Assembly (NCBI GenBank): GCA_047974805.1
Contig: JBKECS010000075.1
Coordinates: 1 to 11,911, forward strand
Length of the DNA: 11,911 nucleotides
Source of the DNA: JAJXUB01 sp047974805
GTDB lineage: Bacteria > Actinomycetota > Actinomycetes > Actinomycetales > Dermatophilaceae
Reading direction: 5' to 3'
Positions 1-6,386 of this stretch are shown here, in pieces. The first letter of the stretch is position 1; each line of letters begins with the position of its first letter. The notes beneath the pieces were generated by a model, which was not told the DNA's origin, searched no databases, and saw nothing but the letters and a program-made list of their open reading frames with translations. The position numbers and the translations under genes are program-made.

Positions 1-488
1 CCACCGTTGGCTCGTCCGGCCACATCGATGATGCGACCGGCCGTAGCAGCATCGGCCACCTCGGTCCATGGCAGGAATTCCAGCGCAACGATCAGACCGT
101 GCTCGGCCGCCCGATCACATACCGCGGCGAAGCGCTCCGCCCCGGCGTCGATCCCGTCGATCAAGTCTCCGGTTACCGTGAGGTGGTGTGCCCCGAGTGT
201 GTCGGCCAGCTCGTAGATTCGTTCCTCGTGTCCGCGCGCCTTGGACCGGGCCTCCTCGTCCAACCCCCAGCCGACAAGCACATCGATCTCCACGACCGAG
301 ATACCCAGATCGTCCAGCCTGCGGCGGAGGTGATCATCGGATATCCCGGTCCGCCGGGCACGGTCGAGGTCGCCCGGCCTGAGGCCGATCCCCGAAAAGC
401 CCGCCGCGGCGGCGGCTTCCGCTCTGTCCAGAAGGGGCGCCCCGGGGTGCGTCATCACAGAGAGCACGATGTTGTCGAAGGAGCTCAT
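1..488 (-). CDS. Sugar phosphate isomerase/epimerase-like TIM-barrel protein (partial, C-terminus beyond window)
   Basis: The reading frame is open from an ATG at 488 to the left edge, giving the first 162 residues of a larger protein; family members are usually 260-300 residues. It begins MSSFDNIVLSVMTHPGAP. The pattern is that of the AP-endonuclease-2/xylose-isomerase-like barrel: a helix rich in alanine, then GFSGIGLRPGDLDR, a strand ISVVEIDVL near residues 68-76, a strand AHHLTVTGDLIDGID near 104-118, and IVALEFLPW near 138-146. The last is the typical strand carrying a metal-binding Glu. Its start overlaps the stop of the upstream epimerase gene (ATGA at 488-485), so the two are very likely co-translated. 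The barrel enzymes isomerise or epimerise sugars or keto-acids, or act as dehydratases; the substrate here cannot be read from half a protein. Fold call fairly sure, function unknown. Confidence 0.8.
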   Translation of the reverse strand, partial: MSSFDNIVLSVMTHPGAPLLDRAEAAAAAGFSGIGLRPGDLDRARRTGISDDHLRRRLDDLGISVVEIDVLVGWGLDEEARSKARGHEERIYELADTLGAHHLTVTGDLIDGIDAGAERFAAVCDRAAEHGLIVALEFLPWTEVADAATAGRIIDVAGRANG

Positions 489-1600
489 TGTGCGTCCGAC
501 CCGCGGGCCGTCTGCGGCACCGGCATCTCGCGAACACCCGTGGCGAAGGGCTCCGCGTAGGGCGCCAAGCCCGTCATCGCCCGCTCGTATGCTGCTACGA
601 GTGCGTCCTCAGCGGCATAGTCGAACGGGTCGGTGATGTTGGGGTTCTGGTCCATCTCGTCGGCATGAGCCATGATCCATTCGACGGTTTCGGCGAGTCC
701 GTCGCGCAGGGGAAGGACATCGCGATACCCCAAGTCGGTGCGCAGAGCGGTCGTGTCGAGGACACAGTTCGGCGTCGCCTGATATCCGAAGGCGATAACC
801 GCCCATCCGGGGTTGGGCAACGCGCCAGGTAGTGACGTGAACTCCAGCCGTCGGCCGGCCATGTCCGCGACCAGCTCGGCCCACTGACGGATGCTGACCA
901 GGTCATCGTCGGCGACGTTGTACGCCTTCCCCATGGCCACCCCGGGACGGTCCACCCCCAAGAGGATGGCCTCGGCGGCATTACGTGCACCCATGCGGGA
1001 GTGAATCCCGCGCCCGTCGTCGGCGAGGATCATCCAAGGCCGTCCGTCCCGGACTCTCTTGATCACTGTCCATTCCCAGGCATGCGGGTTTCGTGGACCG
1101 TAGATCGTCGGGTATCGGAAGTAGGTGGCCCCAAAAGCTCCTCGTTCACCCAGGCCGAAGACATGATCCTCGGTCTGCCGAATGGGGGCCACGGTGTATC
1201 CCGCAAACCGAGTGGCATTGGTCGATACCAGCGGATTGTGCGTTTCACGAACAGGAAGCGCCAGCCCCGTTGGGAACACCTCGAAGGGGTTGACGTAGCC
1301 CGCATATACGGGAACCCCGCCGACCACCAAGAAGTGATTGCATCGCCCAGCGAGATGGTCCGCGAGCCTCCGCACCGAGCCATACGTCGCCACGACGACG
1401 TCCCACTGTGAGGTTCCCAGCGTCTGCGCAATGGAGTCAGAGTCGAAGGGATTGCCGTGCAGATGCGCGGCTGGCGGGCCATCGGGGAGCTCATGACGGC
1501 CGGTGTGAAACATGCTCACCTGATATCCGCGCTCAAGGAGCCCCTCTACCAACGGGGGGCCGCTAGGGCCGGTCCCACCTACGACCAGAGCTTTCGGCAC
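485..1600 (-). CDS. NAD-dependent epimerase/dehydratase family protein (extended SDR, atypical active site)
   Basis: A 371-residue protein with a GTG start at 1600; the reverse strand carries GAAGGGA about 8 nt upstream. The N-terminus MPKALVVGGTGPSGPPLVEG has the extended-SDR nucleotide-binding motif GxxGxxG (Gly8, Gly11, Gly14) on a Rossmann strand. The Rossmann pattern continues (DVVVATYGSVRRLADHL at 67-83, FLVVGGVPVYAG at 90-101), then FRYPTIYGPR at 161-170, the usual R(Y/L)xxxYGP element after the active site, and AYNVADDD in the C-terminal substrate lobe. The expected Tyr-x-x-x-Lys catalytic pair is not obvious: the matching segment reads AGYTVAPIRQTED at 133-145, with Pro where Lys would be. 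It may therefore be an atypical SDR (CSP41-like) rather than a classical epimerase. It is the first visible gene of a leftward operon and overlaps the TIM-barrel gene by 4 nt. Substrate unknown. Confidence 0.85.
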   Translation of the reverse strand: MPKALVVGGTGPSGPPLVEGLLERGYQVSMFHTGRHELPDGPPAAHLHGNPFDSDSIAQTLGTSQWDVVVATYGSVRRLADHLAGRCNHFLVVGGVPVYAGYVNPFEVFPTGLALPVRETHNPLVSTNATRFAGYTVAPIRQTEDHVFGLGERGAFGATYFRYPTIYGPRNPHAWEWTVIKRVRDGRPWMILADDGRGIHSRMGARNAAEAILLGVDRPGVAMGKAYNVADDDLVSIRQWAELVADMAGRRLEFTSLPGALPNPGWAVIAFGYQATPNCVLDTTALRTDLGYRDVLPLRDGLAETVEWIMAHADEMDQNPNITDPFDYAAEDALVAAYERAMTGLAPYAEPFATGVREMPVPQTARGSDAQ

Positions 1601-1618
1601 GACACCATCCCTTCTCGC

Positions 1619-1636
1619 GGCAGGCCACTTCCTGCC
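1619..1636. repeat. 6-bp perfect inverted repeat upstream of the epimerase start
   Basis: GGCAGG (1619-1624) and CCTGCC (1631-1636) are separated by 6 nt. The repeat lies 18 nt upstream of the GTG at 1600, next to its ribosome-binding site, so it could be a regulator site or a leader hairpin controlling the leftward operon. The short arms mean chance is possible in GC-rich DNA. Confidence 0.35.
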
Positions 1637-1728
1637 TGACCCAGAACTAGCGAACCTCGCCGCAACCGTGGGCCGAGACCAGCATTGGTCCGCGGGACGA
1701 TCCGTTCGTGCTGTGAAGAACGCCGGGC

Positions 1729-1749
1729 GTTGCCGTGCGAGCCGGCAAC
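1729..1749. promoter_or_regulatory. Perfect dyad GTTGCCG-N7-CGGCAAC, candidate operator
   Basis: The arms GTTGCCG (1729-1735) and CGGCAAC (1743-1749) are perfectly complementary over 7 bp with a 7-nt spacer. The dyad covers the candidate -35 element, which is where a dimeric regulator would bind. Its centre (1739) is about 31.5 bp, three helical turns, from the centre of the second dyad at 1761-1780. No regulator gene is in the window, so the binding protein is unknown. Confidence 0.5.
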
Positions 1750-1758
1750 AGCTAGTTT
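1730..1758 (+). promoter_or_regulatory. Candidate promoter of the CoA-transferase-fold operon
   Basis: TTGCCG (1730-1735) and TAGTTT (1753-1758) are spaced by exactly 17 nt, a plausible -35/-10 pair that would start transcription near 1765, about 25 nt before the ATG at 1790. The segment 1749-1780 is clearly more AT-rich than its surroundings. A GGAG ribosome-binding site follows at 1781-1784. The -10 match is only moderate. Confidence 0.45.
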
Positions 1759-1760
1759 TC

Positions 1761-1780
1761 TACCATACGATTGTTTGATA
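1761..1780. promoter_or_regulatory. 20-bp imperfect palindrome, candidate TetR-type operator
   Basis: The left half TACCATACGA (1761-1770) matches the reverse complement of the right half, TATCAAACAA, at 7 of 10 positions with no spacer. Size and half-site style (ACC/ATC then A-AC) resemble operators of TetR-family regulators of lipid and acyl-CoA catabolism in actinobacteria. It covers the predicted transcription start and abuts the GGAG ribosome-binding site at 1781, so a bound repressor would block initiation. Confidence 0.5.
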
Positions 1781-1789
1781 GGAGACGCC

Positions 1790-2605
1790 ATGACCAATCG
1801 CGTCACAGACCTGAGCGATGCCTTGGCCCTGGTGCCTGATGGCGCCTTGCTCGGCGTCGGCGGGGCGCTACTGAAGCGCAAACCGATCGGTTTCCTCAAC
1901 GCTCTGGTCGGTTGCGGGCGCACGCATCTGCGCGCGATGAGCTTCCTCGCCTCCCTGGACGCCGAGCTTCTCGCCGCGCATGGGGCCCTCGATGAGTTGC
2001 ATTGCGGTTATGTCGGTTTCGAACAACTCGGCTTCGCCCCAGCCGTCACCGCGGGGACGGACAGCGGGACCATTGAGCGGGTGGATTACAGCGAGATGCT
2101 CTTCGCCTCCGGCCTGCGCGCCTCCCTGGCTGGGCTGCCGTTCCTGCCTACGCGGGGAGCAACCGGGTCAGACGTTGCCACCGGGCTGGGCACCAAGACC
2201 ATTATCTGCCCCTATAGCGGCGAACGTCTCCTCGCCGCGCCTGCGCTGCGCCCGGACGTGACCGTCCTGCACGCTGAAGCCGCCGACCCCGAGGGCAACA
2301 TCATGGGCCCGGCGCACGCCGACTTCCTTTTCGACATGGATGCCAACTTGGCACGCGCGTCGGGCGCGGTGATCGTGACCGTTGAGCGCCTGGTCGATCG
2401 CGACGACATCATCGACGCTAACCGGCGAACTCTCCTGTTCGGCTTTGAGGTGGCCACCGTCGTTGTGCTGCCAAGCGGCGCCAGCCCGACGGCGCTGCCC
2501 GGTTGCTACGGGACGGAAGTCGCCGCGCTGAGCCGCTACCTCCAGCGGGTCGGCGAGGCACCGGACGAGGCAGCCGCGGCCATGGATGAGCTGGTGGGCG
2601 TATGA
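1790..2605 (+). CDS. CoA-transferase-fold subunit A (GctA/IpdA-like)
   Basis: 271 residues from ATG 1790, chosen because GGAG lies 5 nt upstream and homology begins here; the frame is open further upstream but runs through the promoter. It has the class I CoA-transferase alpha pattern: VPDGALLGVGGALLKRKPIG (15-34), the GVGG region lining the CoA channel; GLPFLPTRGATGSD (115-128); and ICPYSGERLLAAPALRPDV (139-157), followed by LHAEAADPEGN (160-170), the hallmark of glutaconate CoA-transferase alpha and of IpdA. IpdA is the A subunit of the M. tuberculosis COCHEA-CoA ring hydrolase. Glu96 and Glu102 sit in the segment IERVDYSEMLF, where an A-subunit catalytic Glu would be sought. Its stop overlaps the next gene's start (ATGA at 2602-2605), so A and B should be made in equal amounts. 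Whether it is a transferase or a hydrolase is discussed under subunit B. Confidence 0.88.
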   Translation: MTNRVTDLSDALALVPDGALLGVGGALLKRKPIGFLNALVGCGRTHLRAMSFLASLDAELLAAHGALDELHCGYVGFEQLGFAPAVTAGTDSGTIERVDYSEMLFASGLRASLAGLPFLPTRGATGSDVATGLGTKTIICPYSGERLLAAPALRPDVTVLHAEAADPEGNIMGPAHADFLFDMDANLARASGAVIVTVERLVDRDDIIDANRRTLLFGFEVATVVVLPSGASPTALPGCYGTEVAALSRYLQRVGEAPDEAAAAMDELVGV

Positions 2606-3426
2606 GCTCGGGACTGCAGGTCGCGGATCGACTGGTGTGGAGCCTGGCCAAGCAATGTCGACATGACGATGTCTTGATCGTCGGCGTCGCCACGCCCATA
2701 GCGGCGGCAGCCGGCATGCTGGCGCGTGAACTTCTGGTCCCCGACCTGACTGTGCTCGTGGCCGCCTCCGTGCAGCCCAGGACGCATGACATCGCGGGAC
2801 CGATGCTTGAGCCCGATTTCGTGGCTCGCCGCTCATCCGGGTCGTTCGGTCAGGCGGATGTACTCGACCTGCTCCAACGCGGCGGAGTCACCCTGCAATT
2901 CGTCTCCCCAGCGCAGGTCGACCGGAAAGGACGAATCAATTCCAGCGAAGTTCCTCGTCCCAACGGCGACATGCTCCGGCTGCCCGGACCGTTGGCCCTT
3001 CCCGACGTGTCCTGTCTGGTCGGACGGCTCGTCGGGTATAAGGCCAGCCACACCCGGCGCTTCCTCGTCGACGAGGTGGACTTCGTCACGGGCCTCGGCC
3101 CTGCCGATCTGGATGCGCGATCCGCGGCCGGGCTGCCGGGTTCCGGTCTGCTGACGGTGGTGACCGACCTGGCGGTGTTGCGTTTCGAGCCCACCACCGG
3201 ATCAGTCCACCTGGCCTCGCTCGCGCCAGGGGTGAGCGAAGCGGACGTTCTCGCAGGATGCGGGTTCCCCCTGGACGTTCCGGACGACGTTGACATCGAT
3301 GAGCCCATGCCCCCCGAGGCCCGGGAGCTCCTGGACCGAGTGATCGATCCGCACACTATCCGTGGACTGGAAGTACCGTCGGCGCGGGCACAGGCCCAAT
3401 CCCGGTTGGCAGCGCTGACCCCATGA
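2602..3426 (+). CDS. CoA-transferase-fold subunit B (GctB/IpdB-like), catalytic Glu apparently absent
   Basis: 274 residues, coupled to subunit A by ATGA. The beta-subunit pattern is present: DDVLIVGVATPIAAAAGMLA (22-41), PDLTVLVAASVQPRTHDIAG (47-66), then GRGxIN-type QVDRKGRINSSEV and a C-terminal VVTDLAVLRFEPTTGSVHLAS stretch typical of CoA-transferase subunits. Class I transferases carry the catalytic glutamate just after the strand equivalent to LTVLVA, usually as Glu-Ser/Asn-Gly. Here that position reads A-A-S-V (54-57), with no acidic residue. IpdB-type proteins are known to lack this Glu, and IpdAB hydrolyses a cyclic acyl-CoA instead of moving CoA. I infer that this pair is a ring-opening or C-C hydrolase, or a related enzyme, acting in the cytosol. 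It is not necessarily IpdAB itself: there is no other recognisable KstR2-regulon gene nearby. Confidence 0.85.
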   Translation: MSSGLQVADRLVWSLAKQCRHDDVLIVGVATPIAAAAGMLARELLVPDLTVLVAASVQPRTHDIAGPMLEPDFVARRSSGSFGQADVLDLLQRGGVTLQFVSPAQVDRKGRINSSEVPRPNGDMLRLPGPLALPDVSCLVGRLVGYKASHTRRFLVDEVDFVTGLGPADLDARSAAGLPGSGLLTVVTDLAVLRFEPTTGSVHLASLAPGVSEADVLAGCGFPLDVPDDVDIDEPMPPEARELLDRVIDPHTIRGLEVPSARAQAQSRLAALTP

Positions 3427-4844
3427 CGGACGACATCCAGCCGGCAGCACTCAGCGCGCTGTTGTCCGCACACGTCGAGCCAGGCATTCAGTGCGACGCA
3501 GCCCTCCGCAGCGCCGTCGGGAACGGCCAGGAGACCTGGTTCCTCGATACTCATACCGCCGCCGGACACAGCAGAAAGTTCGTGTTGCGGCGCAGTGCGG
3601 TGGCTGGCGTGCTCGATGACACCGATCGCGCCCACGAGTTCGCCACCCTGGCGATCCTGCAGGACCACGGATTGCCCACCCCACGGGTGTATTGGCTGGA
3701 GACCGAGCCGTCCTCGCTCGGGAGGCCCTTCTTCGTCATGGATCGGCTCTCGGGCTCACCCCCGGCACCACGCACCGACCACGAAGCCGCCGCCATCGCC
3801 CGCGACCTGGGGCGTCGTCTCGCTCAGCTACACCTCAGCGGTGTCCCTGCAGACGACGACACGGACGCGGGCGCATTCACTGATCGGGAAATCAACCGAT
3901 GGCGGACCAGGTATGCCGAGCGCAGACCTGCTCCCGTGCCCATCATCGGAGCTCTCTTGGGGTGGTTGGCCGCCAATCGACCGGACGATTCGCTCGACCC
4001 GGTCCTCCTCTGGGGAGACGCAGGTCCGCACAATGTGCTCGTCGAGGACGGGCACGTGTCGGCGTTGCTCGATTGGGAACTGAGTCATACCGGGCACCCC
4101 ATCGAAGACCTCGGCGCAGCGGTATGGGCCTGCCTCGGCCGATACCCGCAGGACAGCGTGATCGCCGGGTATGAGGAGGAGAGCGGTACAACGGTCGACC
4201 GAGATGTTCTCGCCTACTACGCGGTGCTCGGCTGCGTCAGCCGTTCGGTGATGCAACTCGCCGGTGTCAGTGCCTTCACAACCGGCGAGACCAACGCGCT
4301 CAACCTCGGCGGGCTCGGACTGGCGCTGCCGATCGCCAACCTCGTACGTGCAGCGGAATACGCCCGATGGCCGCAGGGCAGCGGATCGAGCCCAGCCCCG
4401 GAGTCCGGGGAAGATGAACTGCGCCTGCGGCCGGACGTCACCGAGACATTGTCCGGAGTCGCCCGATTCCTCAGTGAGGACCTACTCCCGGCCACCGAGG
4501 CGGCATACCTGCGACGGGGGATCAAGACGGCCGTCGCACTTCTCGACGTCAGCGCGCGTCGCAGTCGCGAGGACGGGCCGCGCGCCCAGCGCCTTCAGGT
4601 CGCCGTCGACGATCTCTTCGACCGCCTGGCAGCTGCAGGAGTTCATCCCGTCGACGGGCGACGGGATGCCGCCGCGCTCGAAGCTGCCGCCATACACGTC
4701 GAAACCGACGAACGGTTCGAACAGATCCGACCCGAGGTACGAGGGGTCCTTGTCGATGGCGTCCGAGAGCGAGCGAGCACGCTGGAGGCAGTGGTGCGGC
4801 TTTACGGTGCGGACGTGCAGCCCGCGCCATCCTTCGCTCGCTGA
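3423..4844 (+). CDS. APH-family acyl-CoA kinase-like protein with fused LvaB/DUF6285-like C-terminal domain
   Basis: 473 residues, overlapping subunit B by ATGA. Residues 1-315 form an aminoglycoside-phosphotransferase-like kinase: LPTPRVYWLE (84-93), RPFFVMDRLSG (101-111), catalytic loop LLWGDAGPHNVLV (195-207, Asp199 and Asn204) and metal-binding ALLDWELSHTGHPIEDLG (214-231, Asp217). The usual HGD is WGD here. The group includes LvaA of Pseudomonas putida and the kinase domains of ACAD10/11, which phosphorylate 4-hydroxyacyl-CoAs; drug resistance is unlikely in this context. After a loose linker (315-332, WPQGSGSSPAPESG) a second domain follows, PDVTETLSGVARFL to about 403, helical and similar in pattern to the small LvaB/DUF6285 proteins normally encoded next to such kinases. 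A final helical tail runs to 473. I infer a kinase-plus-partner fusion. Kinase fold sure; partner-domain identity moderate; substrate inferred. Confidence 0.82.
   Translation: MTDDIQPAALSALLSAHVEPGIQCDAALRSAVGNGQETWFLDTHTAAGHSRKFVLRRSAVAGVLDDTDRAHEFATLAILQDHGLPTPRVYWLETEPSSLGRPFFVMDRLSGSPPAPRTDHEAAAIARDLGRRLAQLHLSGVPADDDTDAGAFTDREINRWRTRYAERRPAPVPIIGALLGWLAANRPDDSLDPVLLWGDAGPHNVLVEDGHVSALLDWELSHTGHPIEDLGAAVWACLGRYPQDSVIAGYEEESGTTVDRDVLAYYAVLGCVSRSVMQLAGVSAFTTGETNALNLGGLGLALPIANLVRAAEYARWPQGSGSSPAPESGEDELRLRPDVTETLSGVARFLSEDLLPATEAAYLRRGIKTAVALLDVSARRSREDGPRAQRLQVAVDDLFDRLAAAGVHPVDGRRDAAALEAAAIHVETDERFEQIRPEVRGVLVDGVRERASTLEAVVRLYGADVQPAPSFAR
4644..4668. repeat. Perfect 10-bp inverted repeat inside the kinase-fusion gene
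   Basis: CATCCCGTCG (4644-4653) and CGACGGGATG (4659-4668) are perfectly complementary with a 5-nt loop ACGGG. The RNA would form a stable 10-bp hairpin about 175 nt before the stop codon, encoding HPVDGRRDA at the end of the LvaB-like domain. No U-tract follows, so it is not a standard terminator. A perfect 10-bp stem is unusual in coding sequence, though GC-rich DNA raises the chance rate. Confidence 0.6.
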
Positions 4845-4846
4845 AC

Positions 4847-4859
4847 CCGAGGCTCTCGG
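4847..4859 (+). terminator. Weak hairpin between convergent genes
   Basis: CCGAG (4847-4851) and CTCGG (4855-4859) pair around a 3-nt loop, starting 3 nt after the kinase stop codon. The 56-nt gap between the convergent genes ending at 4844 and 4901 must hold transcription ends for both. There is no U-run after the stem, so intrinsic termination is doubtful; nothing else stands out in the gap. Confidence 0.25.
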
Positions 4860-4900
4860 AACGAGGGGGCACTGTTGTATTGAGTGGTCGGCCGGTACCT

Positions 4901-6292
4901 CTAGTAGCGCCAGCCGTCACCGAACGTGGACAATCGACGACCCAGATAGTCCTCAACAACGGTAAGCGCCGCTCGGGCCGATCGGTCCGTGCCGATTCCA
5001 CGACTGCGGAAGGTCTCGCTGGCAAAGTACAGACCCTCCACATTCGGGGCCCGCCAGTGGGGCCGGTACTTGCCGACGAGGCCAGGCTTCTGGATGACCC
5101 CGAAGGCCGGTTCAAAGACAAGGTGACGTCTGCGCCAGGTGGCTTGTTGAAGCCCTGGCCACATTTCCTTGACGCCAGCCTCGAACTTCTCGAACGTCTC
5201 CAGCAAGTACCGCTTGTCGCGGCCTTTCGACCCGGGGATTACCCCGCCCATGACGTTGAGATGAGTCCCGCTGGGGGATGATTCCGGATCCATGGACGTC
5301 TGATCGAACATGAAGCCAGGCAAACCGGCAACCGGGTCGTGCAGCCACGTGGCCAGCTCCCGCGGGTCATACATGGTCACCGGTTCCTCGGTGGCCAAGT
5401 AGAGGCCGACCCAGGCAACGCGGAACTGGTCCTGGGCGAGGTACTTGATCTGGCCGGCATACCAGTCCGGAAGCTCGTGCTCGTCCACGACATCGAGGAC
5501 ATGCCACACCGGCAGAGTCGAGATGACGCAGTCGGCCTCGATGAATTCCCCTTCGAAGATTTCATTGGGTATGACCCGGGGCTGTCGGGGCACCATGACA
5601 CCGGTGACCCGACCCTTTTCGATCACGACCCGATCAATGCCGGTACCCATGCGCACTTCGCCGCCGAGGCGGACGATCGCATCCCGCAGGTCCGACCACA
5701 TCTTGTCCCATCCGCCGGCGGGCCAACAGGAGTATGCCGCCGTGTGCTTTTCTTCAAAGTGCATCTTGCGGACATAGAGGTTGTCGCTCGCGGAGTGGTC
5801 GTACCACTCGTCCGTCAGGCACTCGAGCACGGCAATGAACTCGAAGAGGTCGATGACTCCCTGGTCGGAGGTATGTTGCAGCATCCATTCCCGCAGGGAG
5901 CGGTCGTCCCACTGGTCCAGCTCTTCGTAGGGGGTCTCGACCAGCGCCTTGATGACCTTCTTCAGCTCGGTCTTGTCGCCGGCGTATCGGTCTCGGATCG
6001 ACCCCCATGCGCCCGCTTCGTGATCCCAGACGGGCATCTCCTTGGATACCTCCCCGTGGACCAACTCGCTTCCAACATGTTCGAACACCTTGGTCCGGCC
6101 AGAACCGGAGTCCTCGATCAGGTGACCCCCGACGTTGATCCGGAACCCTTCGTCTGGGACCTGCATGGCTCGACCGCCCAGGTCCTTATCCCGGTCCAGG
6201 ACAAGGACACTCGTCCCCTCCTTGGCCAGCAACGCGCCCGCGGTCAAGCCCGCGGCACCGGCACCGATCACGATCACGTCGTACTTCGCCAT
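4901..6292 (-). CDS. FAD-dependent oxidoreductase, phytoene desaturase/CrtI-like
   Basis: 463 residues from ATG 6292, chosen because GAGGA lies 4 nt upstream and the dinucleotide fold starts at once; a start 22 codons earlier (6358) would run through the intergenic control region. The N-terminus KYDVIVIGAGAAGLTAGALL has GxGxxG (10-15), with Asp33 at the end of the second strand (VLVLDRDKDLGGRAMQ), and the GGRA motif of the CrtI/amine-oxidase FAD family. The C-terminal FAD motif is GLYFASETFRSRGIGTD, with RSARAAL just after it. Family members (COG1233) desaturate or isomerise carotenoids and other isoprenoids, or oxidise amines and cyclic alkenes. No carotenoid gene is nearby and the neighbours are CoA-ester enzymes, so I infer desaturation or oxidation of a terpenoid- or steroid-like catabolic intermediate. 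It is transcribed alone, convergent with the kinase-fusion gene and divergent from the hydrolase. Confidence 0.85.
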   Translation of the reverse strand: MAKYDVIVIGAGAAGLTAGALLAKEGTSVLVLDRDKDLGGRAMQVPDEGFRINVGGHLIEDSGSGRTKVFEHVGSELVHGEVSKEMPVWDHEAGAWGSIRDRYAGDKTELKKVIKALVETPYEELDQWDDRSLREWMLQHTSDQGVIDLFEFIAVLECLTDEWYDHSASDNLYVRKMHFEEKHTAAYSCWPAGGWDKMWSDLRDAIVRLGGEVRMGTGIDRVVIEKGRVTGVMVPRQPRVIPNEIFEGEFIEADCVISTLPVWHVLDVVDEHELPDWYAGQIKYLAQDQFRVAWVGLYLATEEPVTMYDPRELATWLHDPVAGLPGFMFDQTSMDPESSPSGTHLNVMGGVIPGSKGRDKRYLLETFEKFEAGVKEMWPGLQQATWRRRHLVFEPAFGVIQKPGLVGKYRPHWRAPNVEGLYFASETFRSRGIGTDRSARAALTVVEDYLGRRLSTFGDGWRY

Positions 6293-6308
6293 AAGGTCCT
6301 CGCTCCAA

Positions 6309-6325
6309 CTTGTGACTGTCACCAG
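6309..6325. promoter_or_regulatory. Dyad around GTGAC-T-GTCAC in divergent intergenic region
   Basis: GTGAC and GTCAC (6312-6322) form a perfect palindrome around one central base. Beyond one mismatch it continues with CT/AG, giving 7 of 8 paired positions over 17 bp. It lies 17-33 nt upstream of the FAD-gene start and so within its leader or promoter. The arm spacing is too short for a CRP-type TGTGA-N6-TCACA site. Candidate operator; the regulator is unknown. Confidence 0.4.
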
Positions 6326-6340
6326 GGGCCCAGTCGCGCC

Positions 6341-6370
6341 TATACTGAATTTGACCAAGCGGTCGGTAGA
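6341..6370 (+). promoter_or_regulatory. Candidate promoter and TetR-type operator of the hydrolase/synthetase operon
   Basis: TATACT (6341-6346) is a good -10 hexamer, with TGTCAC at 6317-6322 as a weak -35 (18-nt spacing). Immediately downstream GACC (6353-6356) and GGTC (6361-6364) form a dyad inside ACCAAGC/GGTCGGT (6354-6367), a style common in TetR-family operators. TAGAAT at 6367-6372 is an alternative -10. A repressor here would sit on the transcription start. The two divergent genes share only 94 nt, so both could be controlled together. Confidence 0.4.
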
Positions 6371-6374
6371 ATAT

Positions 6375-6379
6375 GGAGG
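6375..6379 (+). promoter_or_regulatory. Ribosome-binding site GGAGG fixing a GTG start
   Basis: GGAGG ends 7 nt before GTG 6387, ideal spacing. It decides in favour of the GTG start, since the frame has no ATG nearby. Confidence 0.75.
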
Positions 6380-6386
6380 CTAGCAG

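Noticed and set aside
1685..1789. N-terminal extension of CoA-transferase subunit A
   Set aside because: The extra 35 codons cross the promoter and both dyads; the GGAG before ATG 1790 and the family start support the shorter form.
2850..3668. Minus-strand open frame (272 codons) opposite CoA-transferase subunit B and the kinase
   Set aside because: It spans two well-supported plus-strand genes, is rich in Arg/Ser/Pro and has no ribosome-binding site or recognisable domain.
3423..4844. Reading the APH-family gene as an antibiotic-resistance kinase
   Set aside because: The operon is acyl-CoA catabolism, the motifs fit the LvaA/ACAD10-11 group, and there are no mobile-element genes nearby.
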